NCBI RefSeq assembly: GCF_029814825.1
Contig: NZ_CP122379.1
Span: 2,823,501-2,887,500 of the forward strand
DNA from: Aequorivita marisscotiae
Lineage (GTDB): Bacteria; Bacteroidota; Bacteroidia; Flavobacteriales; Flavobacteriaceae
Length of the DNA stretch: 64,000 bases
Direction: 5' to 3'
Shown here in pieces: positions 9,051-17,314 of this stretch (position 1 is its first letter; each line of letters begins with the position of its first letter). The notes under the pieces were generated by a model. It worked only from the letters and a program-made list of their open reading frames with translations. It was not told where the DNA came from and did not search any database. Made by a program: the position numbers and the translations under genes.

Positions 9051-10601
9051 ATGAGCAACATAAAAGTACTTTGGGTAGATGACGAAATAGATTTGCTTAA
9101 ACCACACATCCTTTTTCTTGAAAATAAAAATTATAGTGTTACTACAGCACAAAGTGGATCGGAGGCTTTAGACGAAATAAAAAAAGAAAATTTCGATATT
9201 GTTTTTTTGGATGAGAACATGCCAGGCCTCACAGGGCTCGAAACGCTTGCCGAGATTAAGGAATTTCAAGCCTCTATTCCAGTAGTAATGATAACTAAGA
9301 GTGAAGAGGAATATATAATGGAAGAAGCCATAGGCTCTAAAATTGCCGATTATCTTATTAAACCGGTGAATCCAAATCAAATTCTATTGAGTTTAAAAAA
9401 GAATTTGGACCACAGCAGATTGATTTCGGAAAAAACAACGTCAAATTACCAGCAGGAATTCCGAAAAATAGCAATGGATCTATCTATGGTAAATAGCTTT
9501 GAGGAATGGAAAGATCTGTACACAAAATTGGTTTATTGGGAGCTGGAGTTGGAAGACATTGAAGATTCAGGAATGTTCGAGATTTTGGAATCTCAAAAAA
9601 CCGAGGCAAATAGCCAGTTTTGTAAATTTATAGATAAAAATTATCCACAGTGGTTTGAGGATGTTACCGAAGCGCCAATCATGTCGCACACCCTGTTTAA
9701 AGAAAAAATCCAGCCGCAGCTACAACAAGGCACTCCTACCCTATTGGTGGTAATAGATAATTTACGTTTTGATCAATGGAAGGCATTTGAGCCCACGGTG
9801 GCCAATATTTATAAAAAAACCAACGAAGAGCTTTTCTGCAGTATTCTGCCTACGGCAACCCAATACGCTCGAAATGCAATTTTTTCGGGCCTAATGCCAA
9901 GCGATATGGAAAAATTACACCCCGATCTTTGGTTGAACGATACCGAAGAGGGCGGAAAAAACATGAAGGAACAAGAATTTATGGAAGCACAACTCAAGCG
10001 CCTGGGATTAAGGCTAAACTGGAGTTACCATAAAATTTCAAGCTTAAAACAAGGAAAAAAACTTGTTGAAAATTTTAAAAGCCACAAGGACGAAGATTTA
10101 ACGGTGGTGGTTTACAATTTTGTAGATATGTTATCGCATTCAAAAACCGAAATGGAAGTTATAAAAGAATTAGCCTCTAACGATAAATCGTACCGATCGC
10201 TTACACAAAGTTGGTTTAAAAATTCGCCTTTGTTAGAAATTATTCAGCAGGCTGCCCGATTAGGATTTAAATTAATTATAACAACGGACCACGGAACAAT
10301 TAATGTGAAAAATCCTTCAAAAGTAATTGGCGATAAAAACACAAGTTTAAACCTTCGTTACAAAACTGGAAAGAGTTTAACCTATGAAGATAAAGAGGTT
10401 TTAGCCGCAAAAGACCCAAAATCCATCCACCTGCCAACCATTAATATGAGCAGCTCCTTTATTTTTGCAAAAGGCGATTACTTTTTTGCCTACCCAAACA
10501 ATTACAATCACTACGTTAGTTATTACCGAAATACGTACCAGCACGGGGGCGTTTCGTTAGAAGAAATGATAATTCCTTTTTCAGTTTTTACACCCAAGTA
10601 A
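9051..10601 (+). CDS. porX: PorX: type IX secretion response regulator with PglZ (alkaline-phosphatase-like) domain
   Basis: The 516-aa protein starts with a CheY-like receiver (about 1-120) with the acidic pair at 10-11, phosphoacceptor Asp54 in FLDENMPG and the conserved Lys in DYLIKPV. The C-terminal two thirds are a PglZ domain of the alkaline phosphatase superfamily, with metal-site motifs VVIDNLRFDQW and LIITTDHG. In Porphyromonas and flavobacteria PorX works with the PorY kinase to control type IX secretion, and its PglZ domain acts on nucleotides. PorY is not in this window. It is the first gene of a plus-strand group ahead of tsaE. Confidence 0.95.
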   Translation: MSNIKVLWVDDEIDLLKPHILFLENKNYSVTTAQSGSEALDEIKKENFDIVFLDENMPGLTGLETLAEIKEFQASIPVVMITKSEEEYIMEEAIGSKIADYLIKPVNPNQILLSLKKNLDHSRLISEKTTSNYQQEFRKIAMDLSMVNSFEEWKDLYTKLVYWELELEDIEDSGMFEILESQKTEANSQFCKFIDKNYPQWFEDVTEAPIMSHTLFKEKIQPQLQQGTPTLLVVIDNLRFDQWKAFEPTVANIYKKTNEELFCSILPTATQYARNAIFSGLMPSDMEKLHPDLWLNDTEEGGKNMKEQEFMEAQLKRLGLRLNWSYHKISSLKQGKKLVENFKSHKDEDLTVVVYNFVDMLSHSKTEMEVIKELASNDKSYRSLTQSWFKNSPLLEIIQQAARLGFKLIITTDHGTINVKNPSKVIGDKNTSLNLRYKTGKSLTYEDKEVLAAKDPKSIHLPTINMSSSFIFAKGDYFFAYPNNYNHYVSYYRNTYQHGGVSLEEMIIPFSVFTPK

Positions 10602-10695
10602 AATATTTTTTAACAAAGGTGTTATAATACTTTCTAGATTTTAGGGATAATTTCTATAATAGGCTATAATTGGCTATATTCGCATTTCTTATTAT

Positions 10696-11109
10696 ATGGA
10701 ATTGACATATACCGAAAATGAAATTAGTGAAGTTGCTACCAAGGTTTTAAAACATTCAGCATCAAAAATATTTCTTTTTTATGGTGAAATGGGAGTTGGT
10801 AAAACAACTTTAATTAATGAAATTGTAAAGCAACTTGGAGTTTTACAACCTGCAAGCAGCCCTTCCTTTGCTATCGTAAATGAATACGATTTGCGAGAAG
10901 GCACAGCATATCATTTTGATTTTTACAGAATAAACAACTTAACCGAAGCTTTCGATATTGGTTTTGAAGACTATTTATACAGCGGCAATTATATTTTTAT
11001 AGAATGGCCCGAGAAGATAGACCCGCTCTTGCCAAAAGACGCCACAAAAATTTATATTAAAACAAACCCTAACAGAAGTAGAAACATAAAAATTATGCCT
11101 ATGAGATAA
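10696..11109 (+). CDS. tsaE: tRNA N6-threonylcarbamoyladenosine biosynthesis ATPase TsaE
   Basis: The 137-aa P-loop protein has Walker A GEMGVGKTT at about residues 30-38, the switch-like SSPSFAIVNEY and the HFDFYR motif typical of TsaE, and a conserved W near IFIEWPEKI. With TsaB, TsaC and TsaD it makes t6A37 on ANN-decoding tRNAs. It follows porX by 94 bases. A TATATTCG sequence just upstream is a weak -7 candidate, so it could have its own promoter. Confidence 0.93.
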   Translation: MELTYTENEISEVATKVLKHSASKIFLFYGEMGVGKTTLINEIVKQLGVLQPASSPSFAIVNEYDLREGTAYHFDFYRINNLTEAFDIGFEDYLYSGNYIFIEWPEKIDPLLPKDATKIYIKTNPNRSRNIKIMPMR

Positions 11110-11252
11110 AATTGTAACGAGATATTAAATATTTTAAATTACTTTTTAGTTGTTTGCCCCAAATCGCAAAAATTATAGAGCTGGGATATTAATGAAGAAA
11201 AAATTTATAAATATAGGGGAAAAATAGTTGGATTTTTTAGCTTTTTTCGTGG

Positions 11253-11260
11253 TAGGTTTG
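11253..11260 (+). promoter_or_regulatory. -7 box ahead of small lipoprotein copy A
   Basis: TAGGTTTG fits TAnnTTTG; TTG at 11228-11230 is a possible -33 element. The same TAGGTTTG and the following CCTCACAAAAACT tract recur before copy B (12223), so the promoter was duplicated with the genes. Confidence 0.6.
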
Positions 11261-11292
11261 AAGTATTAAGAGCCTCACAAAAACTATATATT

Positions 11293-11433
11293 ATGAAAAC
11301 TCTAAAGTATTTATTTATCGCAACAATTTTCTCTCTTGGAACCTTAGCTTCTTGTACCCCAGAAAGCATTCAAGATGAACAAACACCACAACAAATCAAA
11401 AAAAGCGACATCATCATACCTAGTAACGGGTAG
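11293..11433 (+). CDS. Small lipoprotein, copy A (46 aa)
   Basis: An ATG at 11293 opens a 46-codon frame ending with TAG at 11431-11433. The product has a signal peptide MKTLKYLFIATIFSLG and a lipobox LASC with Cys21, followed by TPESIQDEQTPQQ and a short polar tail. It is a predicted inner or outer membrane lipoprotein with a mature part of only 26 residues. The frame is supported by its close paralogue at 12262-12402, which is the same length and keeps the lipobox and the CTPE(S/G)IQDEQT core, and by a shared promoter-like upstream region. Its last 59 bases overlap the start of the next gene in the +1 frame. Function is unknown. Confidence 0.8.
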   Translation: MKTLKYLFIATIFSLGTLASCTPESIQDEQTPQQIKKSDIIIPSNG

Positions 11434-11887
11434 TATAATTGCCCTAATCATAGCGGCAAGTCCTTATATCTTTTATTCATACACAAGTTTCCCACAAGTT
11501 AAAACGTGGGAAACTTTTTTGTTTACTTACGAGGCCAATTGGTATCAAAAAGTTCAAGTATCGGCATGGACAATGATGGGAAAATTTGTTCCTCTTTTTT
11601 TGTTAGCGATTTGGTTTATAACTTGTAAACATTGGTGGTATCACGTGATTTTAATACCCATTGGCATGTTTGCTTTTCAATTATTTAGCGTTATAAATGA
11701 TGATGTAGGTATTACCGATGAGGTAGAAATATGGTGGCTCTTTCCTATTATGCTCATAATAATTCCCTTTGTATATTTAATTAGAGCTCAGTTGGCTAAC
11801 AACCTAGTTCATAAAGACCTGAAAACATTTGAAGAGGAACTAAGTCAAAAGAAATCTTTTTGGGATCAGATCAAAGATCTCTTTTAA
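11375..11887 (+). CDS. Four-helix membrane protein, copy A
   Basis: The 170-aa protein has four predicted transmembrane helices at about residues 14-36, 65-84, 88-107 and 119-138, a conserved TCKHWW segment between helices 2 and 3, and a charged amphipathic C terminus (LKTFEEELSQKKSFWDQIKDLF). It begins inside the preceding lipoprotein gene, 59 bases before that gene's stop and one frame over, which implies translational coupling. Copy B at 12344-12877 shares the TM layout, TCKHWW, the DEVEI segment and the C-terminal helix. I do not recognise the family and give no function. A partner role with the small lipoprotein is inferred only from the coupling and co-duplication. Confidence 0.85.
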   Translation: MNKHHNKSKKATSSYLVTGSIIALIIAASPYIFYSYTSFPQVKTWETFLFTYEANWYQKVQVSAWTMMGKFVPLFLLAIWFITCKHWWYHVILIPIGMFAFQLFSVINDDVGITDEVEIWWLFPIMLIIIPFVYLIRAQLANNLVHKDLKTFEEELSQKKSFWDQIKDLF

Positions 11888-12222
11888 TAGGGAGGTTAAT
11901 TATACCATCAAATTTTATATCTTAGCGTTCGTATTTACTATTCTATTTGGAGTATCTCTCACTAAATACTGATAAGTGATAGTTTTAAAACACAAGTTTA
12001 GGACAATTTTTCAATATTATTAAACCAAAATTTAGTTTTTCATTTTCAATAAATATCTATAAAAGCTACTGTTAGCCACAGAAATATTAAATTTATAGAT
12101 TTTAACATTTATCGCTAAATATACCTTATTATGCACCTTTAAACGTATTTTGTTGAATTTAAGCGTGATAAAACTTGTAAATATACAATTAACATAGTTA
12201 TTAAAAATAAGTTTTTTGGGTG
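11888..12222. other. Gene-free AT-rich stretch between the two copies
   Basis: About 335 bases without a credible gene. The only long minus-strand frame (12032-12247) is AT-rich and lacks protein-like character. An inverted repeat TTGTA-N4-TACAA at 12175-12188 lies about 35 bases before the copy B -7 box and has no counterpart before copy A. No RNA gene is recognised. Confidence 0.5.
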
Positions 12223-12230
12223 TAGGTTTG
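12223..12230 (+). promoter_or_regulatory. -7 box ahead of small lipoprotein copy B
   Basis: TAGGTTTG again, 31 bases before the ATG of copy B, in the same arrangement as at 11253 ahead of copy A. Confidence 0.6.
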
Positions 12231-12261
12231 TTACATATTAACCTCACAAAAACTTATTATT

Positions 12262-12402
12262 ATGAAAAACTTAAAACTTATTTTTGTAGCCGCAATTTTT
12301 GCCGCAGGATTATTTGCCTCATGTACCCCAGAAGGAATTCAAGATGAACAAACCACACAACAAATTGACGCGAGAACGGTTAAGGTTCCGCCAGCCGGAT
12401 AA
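12262..12402 (+). CDS. Small lipoprotein, copy B (46 aa)
   Basis: A 46-codon frame from ATG 12262 to TAA 12400-12402. The signal peptide MKNLKLIFVAAIFAAG ends in a lipobox FASC with Cys21, followed by TPEGIQDEQTTQQIDARTV and a Pro/Gly end. Length, lipobox position and core match copy A at 11293-11433. From general familiarity, similar very short lipoproteins with CTPE-type mature ends are frequent in Flavobacteriaceae, but I know of no function. The last 59 bases overlap the membrane protein gene in the +1 frame. Confidence 0.8.
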   Translation: MKNLKLIFVAAIFAAGLFASCTPEGIQDEQTTQQIDARTVKVPPAG

Positions 12403-12877
12403 AAAAAGCTTAATACAAGGCGGCATTATTGTATTTATAATAGGGTGTACTCCCTTACTATATTATGCCTATGAAAGTTTTCCAAGCGATACTCAAGTTT
12501 GGAAAACTTTCTTATTTACATTCACAACCGAATTTCCTTCAATATATCAATACGCTTGGTTTTTAACTGGAAAAATAATACCAGTTATTCTCTTACTCAT
12601 TTGGTTCTTTACCTGCAAACATTGGTGGCACTGGATTATACTAGTACCGCTTTCTATGTATGTTTTTCAATTGTTCAATCTTATAAAACAAAATTTTGGA
12701 GTAGATGAAGTTGAAATTATCTATGTCATTCCCATTATGATGGTTGTAATCCCCTTTGTCTATTTAATAAGAGCCAAACTCTTTAGCCAAATGCGACAAG
12801 ACGACCTAAAATCTTTTGAAAAGGAATTGCTGGAAAAACAATCCATCTGGCAGCAGATTAAAGAACTCTTTCGTTAA
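12344..12877 (+). CDS. Four-helix membrane protein, copy B
   Basis: The 177-aa protein has four predicted transmembrane helices, a central TCKHWW motif, a DEVEI segment before helix 4 and the C-terminal helix LKSFEKELLEKQSIWQQIKELF, all shared with copy A at 11375. The open frame extends back to 12299, but I start at 12344 (MNKPHNKL) because it aligns with the copy A start MNKHHNKS and gives exactly the same 59-base overlap with the lipoprotein gene. The N-terminal basic region (RERLRFRQPDKK) is longer than in copy A. The family is not recognised. It ends 57 bases before alanine dehydrogenase. Confidence 0.83.
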   Translation: MNKPHNKLTRERLRFRQPDKKSLIQGGIIVFIIGCTPLLYYAYESFPSDTQVWKTFLFTFTTEFPSIYQYAWFLTGKIIPVILLLIWFFTCKHWWHWIILVPLSMYVFQLFNLIKQNFGVDEVEIIYVIPIMMVVIPFVYLIRAKLFSQMRQDDLKSFEKELLEKQSIWQQIKELFR

Positions 12878-12934
12878 ATCATTCATTAGGATTCTAAAAA
12901 TTATTCCGTAAATTGAGACTGCCAAATTAGTGCC

Positions 12935-14134
12935 ATGTCAAAACCAAAATCACCCTTCACCAGGGCTCAATTACTTCCGCAGGAGGAAACGCTCGAAATA
13001 TCCAAACAAAAAGGAGAACTATTTATCGGTATTCCTAAAGAAGCGTATTTTCAAGAAAAACGAATTTGCTTAACCCCAGATGCTGTTAATGCCATAGTGA
13101 ATAATGGCCATCGGGTGCTTATTGAAAATGGTGCAGGTATTGAAGCCGGTTTTGCCGATACCGAATATTCGGAAGCCGGCGCCGAAATGACCACCGATAA
13201 AAAGAAGGTATTTGGATGCCCTATGGTTTTAAAAGTAGAGCCCCCCACTCTCGACGAATTAGAATTAATTAATCCCAAAACGGTTCTTATTTCTGCCCTT
13301 CAATTAAAAACAAGGCAGAAATCATATTTTGAGGCACTGGCTAAAAAGAAAATTACGGCCTTAGCTTTTGAGTTTATTAAAGATGAAGACCACAGCTACC
13401 CCGCCGTAAAGGCATTAAGTGAAATTGCAGGAACGGCCTCTGTGCTTATCGCTGCCGAATTAATGGTAAACGCAAAAAAAGGAAACGGCTTGCTTTTTGG
13501 CAATATTAGTGGAGTTCCACCGGTAGAGGTAGTTGTAATTGGTGCTGGTACCGTGGGTGAGTTTGCCACACGATCTGCATTGGGCCTGGGAGCAAATGTA
13601 AAAGTTTTTGATAGTTCAATAACCAAACTAAGAACAATTCAGACGCACGTGGGTAGGATTTTATACACTTCTACAATCCAGCCTAAAAATCTTATGAAAG
13701 CATTACGACGCTGTGATGTTGCAATTGGTGCTGTTCGCGGTCATAACCGCGCTCCCATTATTGTAACTGAAGAAATGGTGCGCAATATGAAAAAAGGCGC
13801 TGTGGTTATTGATGTTTGTGTAGACATGGGCGGCTGTTTTGAAACCACCGAAATGACCAGTCATGACCAACCAACTTTTAAAAAACACGACGTTATCCAT
13901 TACGGGGTACCAAATATTCCAGCGCGATATCCTAAAACGGCATCTATTTCTATCAGTAATATCTTCACTCCCTATATTTTAGAAATTGCCGAAGGTGGCG
14001 GACTCGAAAACGCCATTCGCTTTGACAATGGTTTAAAAAATGGTTTGTACTTTTACCGCGGAATTTTAACAAGCAAAGCAGTTGCAGATTGGTTCGATAT
14101 GCCATATAGCGATATTAACTTGTTAATTTTTTAA
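12935..14134 (+). CDS. Alanine dehydrogenase (AlaDH/PNT family)
   Basis: The 399-aa protein has the AlaDH/PNT N-terminal catalytic domain (IGIPKEAYFQEKRICLTP, about residues 32-49) and the NAD-binding Rossmann domain with VVIGAGTVGEFA at about residues 204-215. The family interconverts L-alanine and pyruvate with NAD, or in other members forms the alpha subunit of transhydrogenase. The absence of neighbouring pntB-like membrane subunits and the full single-chain length favour alanine dehydrogenase. An N-terminal extension of about 30 residues relative to many AlaDH is typical of Bacteroidota forms. Confidence 0.85.
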   Translation: MSKPKSPFTRAQLLPQEETLEISKQKGELFIGIPKEAYFQEKRICLTPDAVNAIVNNGHRVLIENGAGIEAGFADTEYSEAGAEMTTDKKKVFGCPMVLKVEPPTLDELELINPKTVLISALQLKTRQKSYFEALAKKKITALAFEFIKDEDHSYPAVKALSEIAGTASVLIAAELMVNAKKGNGLLFGNISGVPPVEVVVIGAGTVGEFATRSALGLGANVKVFDSSITKLRTIQTHVGRILYTSTIQPKNLMKALRRCDVAIGAVRGHNRAPIIVTEEMVRNMKKGAVVIDVCVDMGGCFETTEMTSHDQPTFKKHDVIHYGVPNIPARYPKTASISISNIFTPYILEIAEGGGLENAIRFDNGLKNGLYFYRGILTSKAVADWFDMPYSDINLLIF

Positions 14135-14180
14135 AAATTAGTTCGAATTTGTTTCGAATTAATAACCAAATTTCCTAAAA

Positions 14181-14558
14181 ATGAGATTAGCTTATAGATT
14201 GGTTTATTTTTCCGGTGGTTTTTTAATAGGAATAGCTCTGCTGTTTTTTATTCTCAGCGGAAAAAAAACATCCTGCGCTTACGGCCCCGAATCAAGAACC
14301 CTAAAAAATATTCGTTTAAAGGAACGCGCCTTTTCCGAAGAAACCCTCCGAGCATTACAGGAAAATAGTTTGGATACTTCGGCGATTTCAACACTTTTGG
14401 TAGAAGGCGATGTGCTTTTTTCAGAAAGTAACACCCAATTAGATTCTTGTAGAATTTATGTTATTGAAGGTGAAATTTCAGAAAAAAACCTAAAGTTAAC
14501 TATTGAAAACTGTGAGGAACTGGCAACTGTATTAAAGGCAAATATTAGTACTCAATAA
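14181..14558 (+). CDS. Small membrane-anchored protein of unknown function
   Basis: The 125-aa protein has one N-terminal hydrophobic helix (about residues 8-27, FSGGFLIGIALLFFILSG) followed by KKTSCAYGPESR and a soluble domain of about 95 residues with three conserved-looking Cys (about 32, 94 and 112). In flavobacteria such proteins are often labelled DUF4258, which I recall but cannot verify. It lies 46 bases after alanine dehydrogenase in the same direction and converges on proline dehydrogenase with a five-base gap. A single anchor with the domain outside the cytoplasm is one reading; topology is not certain. Confidence 0.75.
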   Translation: MRLAYRLVYFSGGFLIGIALLFFILSGKKTSCAYGPESRTLKNIRLKERAFSEETLRALQENSLDTSAISTLLVEGDVLFSESNTQLDSCRIYVIEGEISEKNLKLTIENCEELATVLKANISTQ

Positions 14559-14563
14559 TCTTT

Positions 14564-15742
14564 TTAATTACTCAACTTTCTTCGCTCCCGCTCTTTTTTC
14601 AGAAGTGTGAGCTCGCGGCTTGTTTGTCCCGCCACAGACGTGTTTTCCTCTGCCCGACGAATTAAATAGGGCATTACATCTTTAACCGGACCAAAAGGAA
14701 TGTATTTAGACACATTATATCCTTCCGCACCAAGATTAAAGGTTATATGGTCGCTCATCCCGAAAAGTTGTCCGAACCAAATACGTTCATCACTTCGCGA
14801 AATTCCCTTCGCTTCCATCATATCCATAGCCAAATATGTGCTCAGTTCGTTATGGGTACCAATGTACAACTCAATATCGTCTAAGTTGTCCATTATGTAT
14901 TTCATGATTTCGTTAAAATTATCGTCAGTGGCTTTTTTGCTTTCGCAGATTGGAGATTTATAATTACCGGCTACAGCGCGCTCATTTTCCTTTTCCAAAT
15001 AGGCACCACGAACAATTTTAAACCCTAATTTATATCCTTTATCAAGCGCCTTTTTGTGTTGCTGTTTTAAATAATCTAAACGGTCCCATCTATAACATTG
15101 CAAGGTATTAAATATTATGGGGCGTTCTTTGTTATACTTTTCCATCATCCGTTCGCATAATTCGTCGGCGGCACCTTGCATCCAATATTCTTCGGCATCT
15201 ATCAATAAACTAATGCCACAATCATAAGCCGTTTTTGAAACGCTCTCGTAACGGGCTTCAATATTGCGCCATTGCTGCATTTCAACATCGGTTAAAGTTT
15301 GTTTGTTTGTTACCTTTTTAAAAACAGAATATCTGCCAAACCCAGTTGGTTTAAATACTGAAAATGGCATCGCTTTTTTATTCTTTGCAAATTCCGTTAG
15401 CTCGTTTACTTTGGCTGCAGTGGCATCAAATTGTGCGTCTTCTTCCTTTCCTTCAACCGAAAAATCTAAAATGGAGCATACCCCAACATCAGACAGCCTA
15501 TCAACCGTAGTCATACAGTCAGTTTCGCTTACACCTCCACAAAAATGGTCAAACACTGTTGATCGTATTAGTCCCTCCACCGGCAGATTTACGTTTAACG
15601 CAAATTTTGTTACAGCAGTTCCTATTTTCACCAATGGCTCCTTTGAAATCATTTTAAAAAGGAAATAAGCTCTTTCCAGTTCAGAATCGCTCTTTAGCCG
15701 AAAAGCTGTTTCAGTATTATCAAAAAGAGAATTTGAATTCAT
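14564..15742 (-). CDS. Proline dehydrogenase (monofunctional)
   Basis: The 392-aa FAD-dependent beta/alpha barrel oxidises L-proline to pyrroline-5-carboxylate and passes electrons to quinone. Barrel motifs LLIDAEEYWMQ, IFNTLQCYRWDR, FKIVRGAYLEKE and the C-terminal QLFGMSDH and RRAEENTS match ProDH; the latter two contact FAD and substrate. It is the monofunctional form, without the fused P5C dehydrogenase of PutA. I start at the ATG at 15742 because the longer frame to 15805 runs through the promoter region shared with aroB. Together with ornithine aminotransferase (53298) it feeds glutamate catabolism, though the genes are unlinked. Confidence 0.92.
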   Translation of the reverse strand: MNSNSLFDNTETAFRLKSDSELERAYFLFKMISKEPLVKIGTAVTKFALNVNLPVEGLIRSTVFDHFCGGVSETDCMTTVDRLSDVGVCSILDFSVEGKEEDAQFDATAAKVNELTEFAKNKKAMPFSVFKPTGFGRYSVFKKVTNKQTLTDVEMQQWRNIEARYESVSKTAYDCGISLLIDAEEYWMQGAADELCERMMEKYNKERPIIFNTLQCYRWDRLDYLKQQHKKALDKGYKLGFKIVRGAYLEKENERAVAGNYKSPICESKKATDDNFNEIMKYIMDNLDDIELYIGTHNELSTYLAMDMMEAKGISRSDERIWFGQLFGMSDHITFNLGAEGYNVSKYIPFGPVKDVMPYLIRRAEENTSVAGQTSRELTLLKKERERRKLSN

Positions 15743-15762
15743 AAAGTTTATTATAAAGTGCA

Positions 15763-15780
15763 CAAATATAGTTAGATTTG
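15763..15780. promoter_or_regulatory. Divergent promoter pair for proline dehydrogenase and aroB
   Basis: TATATTTG on the minus strand (15763-15770) and TAGATTTG on the plus strand (15773-15780) are two TAnnTTTG -7 boxes only two bases apart. They lie 21 bases from the proline dehydrogenase ATG and 32 bases from the aroB ATG. Confidence 0.6.
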
Positions 15781-15811
15781 ACTTCTGATTATATGATAAA
15801 ATCAATATTTA

Positions 15812-16882
15812 ATGGAAATTAATTTACCTGAAAAAGGACAAGTTTACCACGACCATCAATCGTGGAACGCTGTATCAAAATACATTGACAATCAAGTAGA
15901 TGCAAAAATATTTGTATTAGTAGATAAAAATACAGCTACCCATTGCCTACCCTATTTTTTAAAAAAATACGAAGGCGAAAAAAAAATTCACACAATAACC
16001 ATAGCGGTAGGCGAAATACATAAAAATATTACTACTTGTTTAAATGTTTGGAACACACTTTCCAATAGCGGTGCAGACCGTAATAGTATAATTATTAATC
16101 TTGGCGGTGGTGTAGTTACCGATCTGGGAGGCTTTGTGGCTTCTACCTTTAAACGGGGATTGCGATTTATAAATATCCCAACAACTTTATTAGCAATGGT
16201 TGATGCCTCGGTTGGCGGAAAAAATGGAGTAGATTTAGGACATCTAAAAAATCAAATAGGCGTAATAACCCAGCCCGAAATGGTTATTCTAGACACTAAC
16301 TTTTTACAAACCTTGCCCAAAGTGCATATAACATCCGGACTTGCCGAAATGTTAAAACACGGTTTAATTTATAGTGAAGATTATTGGGAAAGATTAAAGA
16401 AAATTACCATTGACAATAAGCGTGAGTTTGATGAATTGCTTATAGAATCGGTTGAAATAAAAAATAAAATAGTAACTGAAGATCCATTTGAAAAAAATCT
16501 TCGGAAAACACTAAATTACGGGCATACCCTCGGCCACGCAATTGAATCGTATCTCTTAAAAAACAAAAACAAACAACCTCTACTTCACGGCGAAGCTGTA
16601 GCAATTGGTCTAATTTTGGCAACGTATATTTCTGCTGAAAGTATAGGATTCCCCAAAGAAAAGTTGGATGATGTTGCCACTACTATTTTGGCATATTTTC
16701 CAAAAGTAGATTTTACCACAAACGATATTGATGAAGTTATAAAACTACTTGTCTTCGATAAAAAAAACAGCAATGGAGAGGTTCGCTTTGTACTTTTAGA
16801 GAATATTGGCCACCCACGAACAAATTGCACCGTAAGCAACAAATTGATTTTCAACGCATTTAACTATTATAAAAATTTCTAA
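15812..16882 (+). CDS. aroB: 3-dehydroquinate synthase
   Basis: The 356-aa protein has the AroB NAD-binding segment GGGVVTDLGGFVAS at about residues 94-107, the TLLAMVDASVGGKN substrate/metal region, and zinc-ligand motifs including LKHGLIY, NYGHTLGHAIE and HGEAVAIG. It turns DAHP into 3-dehydroquinate, the second step of the shikimate pathway. The next enzyme, type II dehydroquinase AroQ, is in the window at 36764 but far away. The gene begins right after the divergent promoter with proline dehydrogenase. Confidence 0.96.
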   Translation: MEINLPEKGQVYHDHQSWNAVSKYIDNQVDAKIFVLVDKNTATHCLPYFLKKYEGEKKIHTITIAVGEIHKNITTCLNVWNTLSNSGADRNSIIINLGGGVVTDLGGFVASTFKRGLRFINIPTTLLAMVDASVGGKNGVDLGHLKNQIGVITQPEMVILDTNFLQTLPKVHITSGLAEMLKHGLIYSEDYWERLKKITIDNKREFDELLIESVEIKNKIVTEDPFEKNLRKTLNYGHTLGHAIESYLLKNKNKQPLLHGEAVAIGLILATYISAESIGFPKEKLDDVATTILAYFPKVDFTTNDIDEVIKLLVFDKKNSNGEVRFVLLENIGHPRTNCTVSNKLIFNAFNYYKNF

Positions 16883-16959
16883 AAATTATCTCGAAAAGAT
16901 TTTTATCTCTTCTATTTTTGAATAGTTTTATAACCTCAAATTAAAGATTGAAAATTAAA

Positions 16960-17253
16960 ATGAAGCGAATTATTGTAGATTATCGAAAGCTAACCCCAGA
17001 AATACTTTCACTATTGGTTGATAAATATCCTGACGGATACGATGACGATCATGTTATAACATTCAAAAACGCTAAAAATGAGACAGTTGAAGCTGTTGAG
17101 GTTAGAACAGAAGACACCATTTATTTGGTTAAAGTGAGTTCTCGTCTGGAAATTTCAATGGCTAATTTTGACGAAGATGACTATGAAGATGCAGATTTCA
17201 ATGAGCCAATAAGCGAAATGCCAGAGCGAAAAAAAATGGACGAAGAGGAATAA
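16960..17253 (+). CDS. Conserved flavobacterial protein of unknown function (97 aa)
   Basis: The 97-aa soluble, very acidic protein begins MKRIIVDYRKLTPEIL and ends in a Asp/Glu-rich tail (FDEDDYEDADFNEP). It has a compact alpha/beta N-terminal part and no signal peptide. Similar short proteins seem common in flavobacteria, sometimes labelled DNA primase without good reason; I see no primase motif. I start at the ATG at 16960 rather than the TTG at 16948. It follows aroB by 77 bases and ends at a strong bidirectional terminator. Confidence 0.75.
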   Translation: MKRIIVDYRKLTPEILSLLVDKYPDGYDDDHVITFKNAKNETVEAVEVRTEDTIYLVKVSSRLEISMANFDEDDYEDADFNEPISEMPERKKMDEEE

Positions 17254-17266
17254 ACTTCCACACAAT

Positions 17267-17298
17267 AAAAAAAGAGGCTTTTCAGCCTCTTTTTTTTT
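17267..17298. terminator. Bidirectional rho-independent terminator
   Basis: AAAGAGGCT and AGCCTCTTT form a 9-bp stem with a four-base loop, with A and T tracts on both sides. It serves both the plus-strand 97-aa gene and the minus-strand PfpI gene. Confidence 0.9.
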
Positions 17299-17314
17299 AC
17301 ATTCATTTTAGGCA

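Noticed and set aside
12032..12247. 71-codon minus-strand frame in the gap between the duplicated units
   Set aside because: Very AT-rich, no protein-like features, overlaps the conserved promoter of copy B.
15743..15805. N-terminal extension of proline dehydrogenase
   Set aside because: It would run through the -7 boxes of the divergent promoter; ATG 15742 fits family starts.
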